Source: Deltaproteobacteria bacterium (GTDB taxonomy: Bacteria > Desulfobacterota > GWC2-55-46 > UBA9637). From it: a stretch of DNA of 64,000 nt. The position numbers and the translations under genes were made by a program. Positions 1 to 8,444 of this stretch are shown piece by piece; positions within the stretch are counted from its first letter, which is position 1; every line of letters begins with the position of its first letter. The DNA lies in NCBI GenBank assembly GCA_030690165.1, contig JAUYHF010000006.1:1-64000 (forward strand). The letters are read 5' to 3'. The notes under the pieces are model-generated. The model was given only the letters and a program-made list of their open reading frames with translations. It did no database searches and had not been told where the DNA came from.

Positions 1-192
1 TATTTTTAATTATATTGAAATATTCTATAATCGAAAGAGACGTCACTCAACACTGGGGTATCTTTCTCCAGTATCTTATGAGCTCGAATCTATGGTAGCC
101 TAACCTAACTTAGTGTCCTTAAATTCGGGGGAAGTCCAAAACATATAAAGGATAATGAAATAATCTTATCATTAACTGGAATAATTTTTGAG

Positions 193-465
193 TTGCTGGG
201 TGGATTGCCAGATTATAGCCAAAGAAAAATATTAAATAGAAACAATGATTACTCGCTTGATAGATTTAGAGAACTGAAATACTATCAGGCTCCATACCAT
301 AAAATGAGAACTATTTTAGAAGCTTCACGATATAAACCATTTTGTGATTATCATAAACATGAAGATTTACAAGAAACTTACTATACAAATTACAACGGTG
401 ATTCAAAAGGCTTTATTGAATGGTATAAGAAAAATTACCCTGAAGTATATATGAAAATATTTTAA
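193..465 (+). CDS. Unrecognised small AT-rich ORF (possible cassette gene)
   Basis: I do not recognise this 90-residue product. It is rich in Tyr, Lys and Asn, has no signal peptide or membrane segment, and ends in Ile-Phe. The only start near the annotated position is TTG, without a clear ribosome-binding site. The frame is open further upstream to a stop at 106-108 but offers no ATG, so the gene may be 5'-truncated. Base composition is clearly more AT-rich than the housekeeping genes that follow. The stop lies 5 bases before a hairpin-rich stretch ending in GTTAGGC, the layout of an integron gene cassette. Function unknown; even coding status is uncertain. Confidence 0.35.
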   Translation: MLGGLPDYSQRKILNRNNDYSLDRFRELKYYQAPYHKMRTILEASRYKPFCDYHKHEDLQETYYTNYNGDSKGFIEWYKKNYPEVYMKIF

Positions 466-470
466 ATATT

Positions 471-594
471 ACATAACAAAAAAATCCAGCGGACGCGGAA
501 TAAGCGCGGTGTAATTTTGATCACACTGATTCCCTGCGCCGCTGATTTAGAACATTCTCCCTTCGCTTCGCTCAGGGAGAATGCGGAGTTAGGC
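471..594 (+). other. Integron attC-like recombination site (candidate)
   Basis: ACATAAC at 471-477 resembles an R'' box and GTTAGGC at 588-594 matches the R' consensus GTTRRRY. Between them, 489-545 forms an imperfect hairpin with unpaired bases: GCGG/CCGC, CGC/GCG, GGAAT/ATTCC and GTGT/ACAC, the bulged fold expected of attC. A second, perfect hairpin (553-583) separates the folded arm from the R' box, which is atypical and may be a later insertion. No integrase and no second site are visible. Confidence 0.35.
553..583. repeat. Palindromic element, 10-bp perfect arms
   Basis: CATTCTCCCT at 553-562 and AGGGAGAATG at 574-583 are perfect inverted arms around an 11-base loop made of a TCGCT tandem. 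No T-run follows, so it is a palindromic repeat rather than an obvious terminator. Confidence 0.7.
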
Positions 595-670
595 CATGCA
601 AAAAGATACATCTCCAATCGGTGAAATATGATATACTAAAATAAAACTAATATCTTATATGGAGGTAAAC

Positions 671-889
671 ATGATAAAGAGCGAGGAACTTTTTGACGAA
701 GCAGTTTCGCTGCCAGTCGAGATAAGGGCACAACTTGTAGATAAGCTTCTCCGAAGCCTTCATCCCGTTCAAAAAGAAATAGACAAATTGTGGGCAGCGG
801 AGGCAGAAAAAAGGGTTGAAGAAATAAAAAGTGGCAAAGTAAAAACAATACCAGGTGATGAAGTATTTAAAAAAATACTTGGCAGGTAA
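671..889 (+). CDS. Addiction-module antitoxin (TIGR02574-like)
   Basis: A 72-residue acidic protein of the 'putative addiction module component' type, the usual partner of a RelE/ParE-like toxin. The N-terminus (EELFDEAVSLPVEIRAQLVD) and the C-terminal segment ending in VFKKILG are typical of the family. The start was placed at the ATG at 671 because GGAGG lies at 661-665; an in-frame ATG at 659 overlaps that site and is less likely. The toxin reading frame follows after 5 bases but is broken, so the antitoxin is an orphan here. In intact pairs such proteins bind the toxin and usually repress their own promoter. Confidence 0.75.
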   Translation: MIKSEELFDEAVSLPVEIRAQLVDKLLRSLHPVQKEIDKLWAAEAEKRVEEIKSGKVKTIPGDEVFKKILGR

Positions 890-894
890 ATCTC

Positions 895-1005
895 TTGAAT
901 TATTCTTTCCATCCCGATGCTGAAAAGGAGTTAAATGAAGCTATCACTTATTATAACGAGTGCCAAAATGGGCTTGGAGCGGATGCGGTGAAACCGCCCT
1001 GCTGA
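895..1005 (+). pseudogene. Truncated RelE/ParE-family toxin
   Basis: A TTG-started frame of 36 codons begins 5 bases after the antitoxin stop and reads like the N-terminus of a RelE/ParE toxin: SFHPDAEKELNEAITYYNE followed by a Gly-Leu-Gly turn. Full-length members have about 90-100 residues. Here similarity ends near residue 30 and a TGA follows at 1003. The beta-strands and basic catalytic or gyrase-binding C-terminus are missing, so it should be inactive. The break falls next to a small GCGGT/ACCGC hairpin, only 10 bases from the stop of the convergent Trm112-like gene. Confidence 0.7.
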
Positions 1006-1014
1006 TTTTCGGCG

Positions 1015-1185
1015 TTAATTCAGTTTCACTGCCTCATCTATCAGCATCACAGGGATATCATCCTTTATTGGATAGACAAGCTTGCACACATCGCATATAA
1101 GCCCATCCCCTTTTTCTGTTAATTTTATATCGCCCTTGCACTTTGGACATGCAAGGATATCAAGCAATTCCTTATCAATGGCCAT
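1015..1185 (-). CDS. Trm112-family zinc-ribbon protein (YcaR-like)
   Basis: A 56-residue protein of the Trm112/UPF0434 family. A CPKC pair near residues 10-13 and a CDVC pair near 31-34 form a zinc ribbon, and the C-terminus PIKDDIPVMLIDEA is the family hallmark. The ATG at 1185 was chosen because GGGAGG lies 5 bases upstream (1191-1196); a longer frame from 1212 lacks such support. Eukaryotic and archaeal Trm112 activates methyltransferases, but the bacterial role is not settled. It is the last gene of the minus-strand LPS-linked cluster, and YcaR-like genes often sit near lpxK or kdsB in other bacteria. Confidence 0.85.
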   Translation of the reverse strand: MAIDKELLDILACPKCKGDIKLTEKGDGLICDVCKLVYPIKDDIPVMLIDEAVKLN

Positions 1186-1214
1186 ATATACCTCCCGTAA
1201 GGTTAACGTCAAAG

Positions 1215-1290
1215 TGTCAGAGAGTCATAGTTTTTACCCTGATACTCTGATGCTTTGAATCTATGACACTTTGCTGTCTTGACTCTCATT
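1215..1290. repeat. Degenerate AGAGTCA-type repeat, partly coding
   Basis: Degenerate copies of GTCAGAGAGTCA, ACTCTGA and GACTCTC fill the gap between the Trm112-like gene and the flippase-like gene, and run into the coding region of the latter. The same motif recurs at 42330-42405 and inside leuS (53943-53976). Confidence 0.6.
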
Positions 1291-2229
1291 TTTCACGCTC
1301 CCAAGCCTCATATATTCAATACCGCCTATTAAACCCAGCATGACCATCACCGCAAAGCCGGCAAGGGAAATACTTAATGCCTGCGCGTCTGTAGTTCCAA
1401 CCTTTGTAAACAGATATACAAATGCTCCCTCCCTCAAACCAAGTCCGGACAGAGAGATCGGTATCATTGAAATAGACACGGCAATGGGCACAAAAAGGAA
1501 AAAGTATCCCATCGACACTGTCATGCCAAAGCCCTTTGATATAAGATAAAATATGCTGATGCTTATAAACTGTATAACGAACGATACTCCAAACGCCTTT
1601 AAAAGAATAAGCGGCTCGTCTTTATACAGCATAACCGCATTATAAAGAGATTCAATCTTTTCGTTTATGCCGAACAGCTTTACCTTCCTGATTATTACGA
1701 GCGCCCAATTATGCAAACCTTTATTCCATAAAATAAGGCTTGATAAAAAGAATAGGGCTGTAAGCGCTGCAACAAGCAAAGGGACATAGGTATCTTTCAC
1801 ATAATTATAACCAAAGATAAGTGAAACAAATGCAATGGTAACCAAGGCAAAGAAGCCTGTAAATCTGTCTAAAAATACTGAGGCAAGGGAATTTCCGCCT
1901 TTTCCGGAGAATTTATACAGGTAATAACTTTTCACAACATCCCCGCCTATTGCCGTCGGAAGGAAGATATTAAAAAACATGCCGACATAATACAAAGAAA
2001 CCAATTTTAAAAACGGCATATCAATCCCTGCATGCGGCAGAAATAAAGACCAGCGGTATGTAGATATAATCTGTGAGATTGCGTATAAAAGCGCTACTGC
2101 CGCAAACATCGGAAAATTAATAGACTGCATAATCGTCCAGACATTCCCCATATCCGCCTTTCTAAAGAGGAAAACAAGAAGGGCGACGCTGATAAATATC
2201 TTCAAGGTTAAAAATATAATTTTCTTCAT
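1261..2229 (-). CDS. Lysylphosphatidylglycerol synthase TM-region/UPF0104 membrane protein
   Basis: A 322-residue integral membrane protein of the LPG_synthase_TM/UPF0104 (YbhN, AglD) family with about eight hydrophobic segments. Family marks include a FNIFLPTAIGGDVVKSYYLY segment near residue 88, a SVFLDRFTGF segment, and a SLSGLGLREG segment near 258. Without the soluble MprF aminoacyl-transferase domain, such proteins are thought to act as lipid flippases or transport helpers. The ATG overlaps the stop of the upstream waaC by 4 bases, pointing to co-translation and a lipid or LPS role (inference). The last residues (ESQDSKVS) are encoded by the degenerate repeat at 1215-1290. Confidence 0.8.
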   Translation of the reverse strand: MKKIIFLTLKIFISVALLVFLFRKADMGNVWTIMQSINFPMFAAVALLYAISQIISTYRWSLFLPHAGIDMPFLKLVSLYYVGMFFNIFLPTAIGGDVVKSYYLYKFSGKGGNSLASVFLDRFTGFFALVTIAFVSLIFGYNYVKDTYVPLLVAALTALFFLSSLILWNKGLHNWALVIIRKVKLFGINEKIESLYNAVMLYKDEPLILLKAFGVSFVIQFISISIFYLISKGFGMTVSMGYFFLFVPIAVSISMIPISLSGLGLREGAFVYLFTKVGTTDAQALSISLAGFAVMVMLGLIGGIEYMRLGSVKNESQDSKVS

Positions 2230-3260
2230 GCCATCTCCTTATCTGATAACCTTTTTAACTGCGCCTCTACCGCAGACAGCACATCTCTTACCTCTATCTC
2301 CTTCATGCAAATATTATCCTTACCCTTACAAACCCTTGAAAAGCACGGACTGCAAGGCAAATCTTTCCTGATAATAGTATGGATGCTGCCGTACGGCCCT
2401 GTCCTCCACGGCGCAGTCGGCCCGAATATAGCAACAACAGGGACACCCATGGCAGCAGCAATATGCATCGGTCCTGAATCAACTGTAATAACCACAGATG
2501 AAAGGCTCATAAGATGCGCAAGCTCCTTTAACGTTGTTTTTCCGGTCAAATCTACAACCCGGTTATTGGTCAAAGAAAAAAACTCTTTATTATCTTTTTC
2601 AGAAGATGTGCCTACAACAACCACCTTGCACGAAAAACTGTTCATCATCTCATTACACAGACCGGCAAATTTTTTAGCGCCCCATAACTTGGTTTCCCAC
2701 CTTGCCATAGGGTTAACCACTATAAACGACGTTCCTTCCCGGACGCCGCTTGTTTTAAGAAGGCCGGAAACCTTTTTCTTTTCTTTTTCCGTAATGGGGA
2801 TGGGAAAATTTATGCTGTCACACTTTATTCCAAGATACTTCACCAAATCAAGATATCTCTCAATCGCATGCCTGTCCGGGTCATACTGCGGAAGTCTTTC
2901 GTTTAAAAAGAGATAGCTCATCTCCCTTGATTTATCAAAGCCTATGCGCCTTTTCCCATTGGATAAAAACACCCATATACCGCTTTTGAAAAGACCCTGA
3001 AAATCCAGAATAATATCATAATTTAATGCCCTGATCTTTCTTGCAATAGCGTATGTCCTCTTAAAATCCTTCAACCACCACTTTTTTTTGATTACGAACA
3101 CATCGTTCAATAAGGGATGACCCATAAGCATATTGCTGGGTTCCTCTTCCACAAGCCAGTCTATCTTTGCAGACGGATAGGCATTTCTTAGCGCATAGAG
3201 CGCGGGAAGCGTATGGACAACATCGCCTATAGAAGAAAGCTTTACAATAAGTATCTTCAT
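2226..3260 (-). CDS. waaC: Lipopolysaccharide heptosyltransferase I-like (GT9)
   Basis: A 344-residue GT9 glycosyltransferase that most resembles WaaC, which adds the first L-glycero-D-manno-heptose to Kdo on the cytoplasmic face of the inner membrane. The N-terminus (ILIVKLSSIGDVVHTLPAL) is the WaaC type of nucleotide-sugar fold, and the second Rossmann domain carries DSGPMHIAAAMGVP near residue 262, typical of ADP-heptose-binding GT9 enzymes. A C-terminal CSPC...C cysteine cluster is shared with the neighbouring waaF. It overlaps the flippase-like gene and lies 22 bases downstream of gmhB. WaaC versus another GT9 specificity cannot be proved from sequence. Confidence 0.85.
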   Translation of the reverse strand: MKILIVKLSSIGDVVHTLPALYALRNAYPSAKIDWLVEEEPSNMLMGHPLLNDVFVIKKKWWLKDFKRTYAIARKIRALNYDIILDFQGLFKSGIWVFLSNGKRRIGFDKSREMSYLFLNERLPQYDPDRHAIERYLDLVKYLGIKCDSINFPIPITEKEKKKVSGLLKTSGVREGTSFIVVNPMARWETKLWGAKKFAGLCNEMMNSFSCKVVVVGTSSEKDNKEFFSLTNNRVVDLTGKTTLKELAHLMSLSSVVITVDSGPMHIAAAMGVPVVAIFGPTAPWRTGPYGSIHTIIRKDLPCSPCFSRVCKGKDNICMKEIEVRDVLSAVEAQLKRLSDKEMA

Positions 3261-3265
3261 GCCAC

Positions 3266-3310
3266 CTATCAGCTATCAGCTATCAGCTAATTGCTGACGG
3301 CTGATGGCTG
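3266..3310. repeat. Tandem CTATCAG / GCTGA repeat, partly coding
   Basis: Three near-exact CTATCAG units followed by diverged GCTGA units. The element spans the gmhB stop codon, so the last residues of GmhB (HQPSAIS) are repeat-encoded. A related unit occurs inside leuS at 55146-55176. Confidence 0.75.
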
Positions 3311-3876
3311 TCCTTAATTATCCATTCAACAGCATCTTTTAAATCATCGGCAATATAAGACGGCACAGACTTAAGTTTCTTCTTTTCATCTTTCCCCATG
3401 CCTGTAAGGACAAGTATACCCTTGCAGCCGATATTTTTTGCAATTTCAACATCAGAGGCCTTGTCGCCAACAACATAGGATTTTTTAAAGTCTATATTAA
3501 AATCTCTTTTTGCCTTTTCAAGGAGTCCTGTCCCCGGCTTCCTGCATTCACAATTATCATCAGGGTGATGGGGGCAGTAGTATATTGCATCAAGATGCGC
3601 CCCTTGTTTTTTAAGAATCTCTTCAAGCCTTTTATTTACAGCGTCTAAAGCCTCTTTTGAAAAATATCCCCTTCCCACGCCTGACTGATTTGTGATGACA
3701 ACTGCCCTGAACCCTTTTAAATTAAGTTTTTTTATTGCAGAGGATGCGCCGCCAATAAGAACCAGTCTGTCCGGCGAATCTATATAACCTGTATCCTCAT
3801 TTATAGTTCCGTCTCTGTCAAGAAAGACAGCAGGCTGGCATCCCGTTGAAGCTAAATCTTCTCTGCCCTTTTTCAA
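3283..3876 (-). CDS. gmhB: D-glycero-beta-D-manno-heptose-1,7-bisphosphate 7-phosphatase
   Basis: A HAD-superfamily phosphatase of 197 residues that removes the 7-phosphate from heptose bisphosphate in ADP-heptose synthesis. Motif I is FLDRDGTIN near residues 18-26, motif II is ITNQSG near 62-67, and motif IV is the VGDKASDVEIA segment near 141. The GmhB zinc loop CPHH...CECRKP is present near 101-113. The TTG start overlaps the waaF stop by 4 bases, with GAGAGG upstream. The first ~15 residues are poorly conserved, and the C-terminal HQPSAIS derives from an intergenic repeat. Together with waaF and waaC it makes a heptose module. Confidence 0.9.
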   Translation of the reverse strand: MKKGREDLASTGCQPAVFLDRDGTINEDTGYIDSPDRLVLIGGASSAIKKLNLKGFRAVVITNQSGVGRGYFSKEALDAVNKRLEEILKKQGAHLDAIYYCPHHPDDNCECRKPGTGLLEKAKRDFNIDFKKSYVVGDKASDVEIAKNIGCKGILVLTGMGKDEKKKLKSVPSYIADDLKDAVEWIIKDSHQPSAIS

Positions 3877-4958
3877 AAATTTTCCGCCTCTCTTTTCTTT
3901 CCTGATAAAAAAACATCGCCCATTTCATAAACATCCTGAACCGTTACCATTTTCATACAGTTATAATGTCCATACCTACACTCTCTGTCAAAACATGGAC
4001 TGCATTCAATATCTCTCTTTATTACTCTGACATTATCTCCGAGAGGCCTTGTAAGCTTTGGGTCTGTGGAGCCAAATATGGCGACTGTTGGAATGCCAAG
4101 CGCTGCTGCAATGTGCATCGGGCCGCTGTCATTGGTTATAAATAAATTACACCTGCTTATAAGGGCAATACTCTTTCTAAGGTCAACCTCTCCTGCAAGA
4201 TTTACCCCCACACCAAAGGTTTTGGTGTGGGGGTTTAGACCAGTTAAACCATCTAATACAGCATTGCATATCTCTCTGTCGTCTTTTCCGCCAAATAGGA
4301 TCACTTTTGCGCCGTTATCTTTAACCAATCTTTCTGCTGTCTCTTTAAACCTCTCAGCCATCCACCTCTTTGCAGGACCGTAACTTGCGCCAGGGGCTAT
4401 ACCTATGATAATTCCGCCATCAATGCCTTTATTATTAAGAAAACCTTCGGCCCAGTCCTTTTCTTCCTCAGTCAGATATATTTTAGGCTGAAGGCCCTTG
4501 CTTAAATCAGTTACTATATTTAAATAATAAAAAACCTGATGGACTTTTCTTATATCTGCATCAAATCTTGTTGGATGGGTAAGAAGCAATCCCCTTAAAT
4601 TCCTTGCATATCCGACCCTTAGTGGTATCCCCGCCATAAAGACTATCAACGCTGCCTTAAAGGCATTTTGAAAAAGGACTGCCATATCAAAAATATCTTT
4701 CTTGATATCCTTAACCAGCCTCAATTCTCCAAAAACGCCGCTGTATCGCCCTCCTCTATCATAGTCAATAATCCTTTTGACAGATGGATTATTATAAAAA
4801 ACAGGGCTGACCCATGCCCTTGCAAGAATAGTTATTTCAGCCTGTGGATAAACTGCCTTCAGCGCCTCTAACGCAGGCAAACAAAGAACTGCATCGCCAA
4901 TCCAGTTCGGCGCGCGGACAAGAATCTTTTTTATATCTGTTATGTCTGATTTAAACAT
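3873..4958 (-). CDS. waaF: Lipopolysaccharide heptosyltransferase II
   Basis: A GT9 heptosyltransferase that adds the second heptose of the LPS inner core. The N-terminal KILVRAPNWIGDAVLCLPAL is the WaaF signature, and NDSGPMHIAAALGIP in the C-terminal half contacts ADP-heptose. The start at 4958 is preferred because AGGG precedes it by 8 bases; the upstream in-frame extension to 5051 runs through repeat-like sequence and lacks family similarity. A perfect 14-bp palindrome (4204-4234) is translated in frame just before the NLAGEVDLR segment, adding about ten residues (around NPHTKTFGVGV) absent from typical members. Confidence 0.92.
   Translation of the reverse strand: MFKSDITDIKKILVRAPNWIGDAVLCLPALEALKAVYPQAEITILARAWVSPVFYNNPSVKRIIDYDRGGRYSGVFGELRLVKDIKKDIFDMAVLFQNAFKAALIVFMAGIPLRVGYARNLRGLLLTHPTRFDADIRKVHQVFYYLNIVTDLSKGLQPKIYLTEEEKDWAEGFLNNKGIDGGIIIGIAPGASYGPAKRWMAERFKETAERLVKDNGAKVILFGGKDDREICNAVLDGLTGLNPHTKTFGVGVNLAGEVDLRKSIALISRCNLFITNDSGPMHIAAALGIPTVAIFGSTDPKLTRPLGDNVRVIKRDIECSPCFDRECRYGHYNCMKMVTVQDVYEMGDVFLSGKKREAENF
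4204..4234. repeat. Palindrome inserted in frame within waaF
   Basis: ACCCCCACACCAAA at 4204-4217 and its perfect complement at 4221-4234 flank a 3-base loop. It lies wholly inside waaF and keeps the frame open, so the extra residues are translated. The surface loop before the conserved NLAG segment seems to tolerate it. Confidence 0.85.
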
Positions 4959-5054
4959 AAACATGTCCCTGCAGAGCCTGCCCCAACTGTAATAAGCAGG
5001 GGCATTAAGCGGGGATTGGCATATAGTGTAAGGAGAGAGTTGTGCAAACAACGT

Positions 5055-5696
5055 TCACTCTGCCATCACATTATTTGTCAATTCGTCTGTATCTCCAGGA
5101 ACTATGGGGAAATGTGCGGCAAGCAGTTCTCCTGCTTCCCTGATAGCATCGCAAAGGACATCACAGGCACATCTGTTTTTTATCCCCTCGGAAACAACCA
5201 GTGCAAATTTATTCAATGGCCCCTGTTCTATCTTTTCATAAATGCCTTTGTCAGCAAGAACCCATACCTTTTTTTCTAATAGGGAAAGGAAGAATAAAAC
5301 CCCTGTATTTTTTTTAGTCTTGTAAAGACCCTTCTCGAAGAATGCCCTCTCAGCCCTGAGCCTTACTGCCTCTTCCTTTCTCTTAATGCCTATGAATGCT
5401 GTTTTGAAGACAGGCAATTTTTTAAATATGAGCTTTGAAGGGAAAAAGAGTAGAAAGTTTATCGGAATGAAAAACCAAACAGACGAATGAAAATATGTTG
5501 CGATTACGATCAGAGATATAAGACTTCCGAGAAATATCCCGCCGATCGCATCAGCCTCTGCATAATGGTCGCTGCTGTCAACAACCATTACAGCCACTTC
5601 TCCTATGGTGCGGGATTCGACATCATGGATTGTCTGTTTTATCTTTATTTTTTCTTCTTGTGTAAAGAATTTATCTGACTTTAAATTTATCATCAC
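5055..5696 (-). CDS. TPM-domain membrane protein
   Basis: A 213-residue protein with an N-terminal TPM_phosphatase-type segment (FTQEEKIKIKQTIHDVESRT, then IGEVAVMVV), a hydrophobic hairpin near residues 50-85, and then the remaining TPM half (AERAFFEKGLYKTKKNTGVLFFLS; WVLADKGIYEKI). This split arrangement is common in YgcG/TPM-family membrane proteins. It overlaps the preceding TPM gene by 4 bases (ATGA), and both lie downstream of lemA, the usual lemA-TPM-TPM order. Function is not established; some TPM domains are acid phosphatases, and LemA/TPM loci are linked to envelope maintenance. Confidence 0.8.
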   Translation of the reverse strand: MMINLKSDKFFTQEEKIKIKQTIHDVESRTIGEVAVMVVDSSDHYAEADAIGGIFLGSLISLIVIATYFHSSVWFFIPINFLLFFPSKLIFKKLPVFKTAFIGIKRKEEAVRLRAERAFFEKGLYKTKKNTGVLFFLSLLEKKVWVLADKGIYEKIEQGPLNKFALVVSEGIKNRCACDVLCDAIREAGELLAAHFPIVPGDTDELTNNVMAE

Positions 5697-6625
5697 CAGC
5701 TCCCTGAAGCGCCGCCTCCGCCAAATCCGCCTCCACCTCCGCTAAAACCGCCTCCAAAACTACCTCCACCGCTGCTGAACCCGCCCCCTGAAAATACCGT
5801 GCCTGACATGAAACCTCCCCTTCCGCTGCCATGACCTGACGAAGAGAAAAGATAGGGAAGAATAAATCCCAGGACAGAACCAAACAACCCCAATATAATG
5901 AACAAACCTAATGTCATAGGGGAAAGAATAAAATGGACTAGGGCCGGCAGGCCTATTGCCCCTGCTACTCCTCCTGCAATGCGCGAGAATGTCCCTATAA
6001 CAAGTATTGCAATAAAACAGAATACAAGGAAGGTCAAGAAATACGAACTGTTGTTATGATTTTGGTTATTGCGATTGCCATCAGCTTTAAACTCCCCCCT
6101 TGTTGCATCTATGACTGATGATATGCCTGCAATAAAACCTCCGTCATAATCTCCCCTTTTAAACCTCGGCTTTACTACAAGGTCTATAATCCTCCCTGCC
6201 ATTAGATCTGTTAGTCTTCCTTCAAGCCCGCGACCGACCTCTATTCTCATCTTTCTTTCCTGTTTTGCCACAATAAAGATTATGCCGTTATCCTTGTTAT
6301 TTTGCCCTATCTTCCACGCATCTCCAACCTTAATGCCGAAATCCTCAATCACTTCTTGTTCAAGGGTCGGTATTGTCAGTATGACTACTTGCGTTGAATC
6401 TGTCTGCTCAAATACCTTTAACTCCTGCTCAAGCTCAGCCTTTGCCGAAGGAGATATCATATCGGCATAATCATTGATGTATCCCTGAAGTTTCGGGACA
6501 TCAAGCGCATGGGCATTAGAGGATACAATAATAATGATGGATAAAACAATATACGCGATTAAACATACAAACTTTAATCGCGCGTCATGCCCCTTGAATC
6601 CCTGATTGATAATATAATTTTTCAA
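5693..6625 (-). CDS. TPM-domain protein with Gly/Ser-rich tail (YgcG-like)
   Basis: A 310-residue secreted or membrane protein. Residues about 17-40 form a signal anchor ending near AHA. A TPM domain follows (YINDYADMISPSAKAELEQ, QTDSTQVVILTIP, then KQERKMRIEVGRGLEGRLTD), then two hydrophobic segments near 190-265. The tail is a low-complexity Gly/Ser/Phe-rich stretch ending GASGSW, as in YgcG proteins. It starts one base after lemA ends and overlaps the next TPM gene. The tail may be periplasmic or cytoplasmic; function unknown beyond the family's link with LemA. Confidence 0.85.
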   Translation of the reverse strand: MKNYIINQGFKGHDARLKFVCLIAYIVLSIIIIVSSNAHALDVPKLQGYINDYADMISPSAKAELEQELKVFEQTDSTQVVILTIPTLEQEVIEDFGIKVGDAWKIGQNNKDNGIIFIVAKQERKMRIEVGRGLEGRLTDLMAGRIIDLVVKPRFKRGDYDGGFIAGISSVIDATRGEFKADGNRNNQNHNNSSYFLTFLVFCFIAILVIGTFSRIAGGVAGAIGLPALVHFILSPMTLGLFIILGLFGSVLGFILPYLFSSSGHGSGRGGFMSGTVFSGGGFSSGGGSFGGGFSGGGGGFGGGGASGSW

Positions 6626-6626
6626 T

Positions 6627-7211
6627 CTAAAATTTTACCTTTGGCGCCTTCTCTGTTCCTGCTTCTGCCTTGAAAGGCTCTTTCAGGCTCAGGTGGAGTA
6701 AAAGACGGTTTGTAAGGCTATTCGGGAATATCCTGATTGATGTGTTAAATGTCTCAACTGCCTTGTTGTATCGTGTCCTTGCAACACTTATTCTGTTTTC
6801 AGTGCCTTCAAGCTGATGCTGGAGGTCCTGAAAGTTCTGGTTTGCCTTGAGGTCAGGGTATTTTTCCACTACAACCATGAGTCTTGAAAGTGCGCTGCTC
6901 ATTGCGCTCTGGGCCTCCTGAAATCGGGAGAATACCTTTGTATCATTAAGCAAATCTTTAGACATCTGAATAGAACCAACCTTTGCACGCGCCTCTGTTA
7001 CCGCTGTGAGAGTCTCGCTCTCATGTTTGGCATAGCCCTTAACAACCTCAACAAGATTAGGGATGAGATCGTTTCTCCTCTGATAAGTTGCCTCAACATC
7101 ACCCCACGCAGCCTTCACAGCCTCCTCATTCGCCTGCATCGCGTTATATCCGCAGCCTGTGAGACCTAATGCCCAAACAGCAAGCACAATATACATTAAT
7201 CTTTTCTTCAT
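6627..7211 (-). CDS. lemA: LemA family lipoprotein
   Basis: A 194-residue LemA protein. The N-terminus is a lipoprotein signal (MKKRLMYIVLAVWALGLTGC) with a lipobox cysteine at residue 20. The helical LemA core follows: VKAAWGDVEATYQRRNDLIPNLVEVVKGYA, then the SRLMVVVEKYPDLKANQNF helix, the LEGTENRISVARTRYN segment, and a short tail. Length is normal. A good GGAGGAAG site precedes the ATG. The two TPM genes follow immediately, making a lemA operon. A -10-like TATAAT lies on this strand at 7256-7261 but no convincing -35 accompanies it. Function in the envelope is unproved. Confidence 0.92.
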   Translation of the reverse strand: MKKRLMYIVLAVWALGLTGCGYNAMQANEEAVKAAWGDVEATYQRRNDLIPNLVEVVKGYAKHESETLTAVTEARAKVGSIQMSKDLLNDTKVFSRFQEAQSAMSSALSRLMVVVEKYPDLKANQNFQDLQHQLEGTENRISVARTRYNKAVETFNTSIRIFPNSLTNRLLLHLSLKEPFKAEAGTEKAPKVKF

Positions 7212-7344
7212 GTCTTCCTCCTGATTTATTTGTTACATCTCTTACGGTTTTTAAAATTATATCGTAAGCGCCGATTAAAAACAGTAAAAGAGTTTATAAG
7301 TAAAGTGGCGAACTACATATCCCAGGCATTAACTTTTTTCTTTT

Positions 7345-8439
7345 TCATCCTTTTTTCATCTTCTCTGCCTCTTTTACTACCGCATCCACAATATCCTTTT
7401 CTTTTACCTTCTTTATTGGTTTGCCCTTTACATACAACATTCCAACGCCGTCTCCGCCTGCTACGCCTATGTCTGATTCTACTGCCTCACCCGGGCCGTT
7501 TACCACACACCCCATGACAGCAATGTTTATCGGCTTTGTGACATAAGAGAGCCTTTTTTCGATTTCGCCTGCAAGCTTTATTATATCCAGCTTTATCCTT
7601 CCGCATGTTGGGCATGAAATAATATTTACGCCGCGTTCCCTTAATCTCATTGATTTTAATATCTCCCAGCCCACCCTCACCTCTTCCACCGGGTCGCCTG
7701 TGAGCGAGACACGCAATGTATCGCCTATACCTTCTGATAGAAGTATTCCAAGACCTGCCGCTGATTTAACCGTTCCAGAAAACATAGTGCCTGCCTCTGT
7801 GATGCCGATATGGAACGGATAATCAACTTTTTTAGCAAGAAGCCTGTATGCCTCAATGGTCTTCCATATATCAGATGCCTTCATGGATATTTTAATATTC
7901 TGAAAATCAAGGTCTTCGAGTATCCGTATATGCCGCAAGGCGCTTTCAACCATTGCCTCTGCTGTGGGATGGCCGTATTTTTCCAGTATATCCTTTTCCA
8001 GAGAGCCTGCATTGACACCTATCCTTATTGGTATCTTCCTTTCCTTTGCAGCAGTTACAACAACCTTGATACGCCCCCTGTCTCCAATATTGCCTGGGTT
8101 TAGCCTCAACCCATCAATCTCTTTATCAATAACCTTCAAAGCCAGCCTGTAATCAAAATGGATGTCTGCGATGACGGGTATGGTTACGGCCTTTTTTATT
8201 TTAGCAATGGCTTCGGCGGCCTCCGTATTTGGAATGGCAACACGGACAATCTCGCATCCTGCCTTTTCCAAAGCCTTTATCTGATTGATGGTTGCCTTTA
8301 CATCGGATGTATCGGTGTTTGTCATTGATTGGATAGAAACGGGATGGTCGCTTCCAATCTTGACGCTGCCTACTGTGATTTGTCTTGTTTCTCTGCGGTT
8401 TATCTGAGTTATGTGGATTTTGCTATCCAATGTGGTCAT
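7345..8439 (-). CDS. ispG: (E)-4-hydroxy-3-methylbut-2-enyl-diphosphate synthase
   Basis: IspG (GcpE), the [4Fe-4S] enzyme of the MEP pathway that reduces MEcPP to HMBPP. Family segments include [30 protein letters not shown] and [10 protein letters not shown]. The cluster-binding cysteines are in SCPTCGR near residue 265 and [10 protein letters not shown] near 305. The start at 8439 gives 364 residues, the usual length; the frame extends upstream only through a displaced tRNA-Leu fragment, which cannot be part of the protein. No strong Shine-Dalgarno is seen. The gene was probably next to tRNA-Leu before an element inserted, and is now read from a promoter inside that element (8517-8545). 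Confidence 0.95.
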   Translation of the reverse strand: MTTLDSKIHITQINRRETRQITVGSVKIGSDHPVSIQSMTNTDTSDVKATINQIKALEKAGCEIVRVAIPNTEAAEAIAKIKKAVTIPVIADIHFDYRLALKVIDKEIDGLRLNPGNIGDRGRIKVVVTAAKERKIPIRIGVNAGSLEKDILEKYGHPTAEAMVESALRHIRILEDLDFQNIKISMKASDIWKTIEAYRLLAKKVDYPFHIGITEAGTMFSGTVKSAAGLGILLSEGIGDTLRVSLTGDPVEEVRVGWEILKSMRLRERGVNIISCPTCGRIKLDIIKLAGEIEKRLSYVTKPINIAVMGCVVNGPGEAVESDIGVAGGDGVGMLYVKGKPIKKVKEKDIVDAVVKEAEKMKKG

Positions 8440-8444
8440 TAGAT

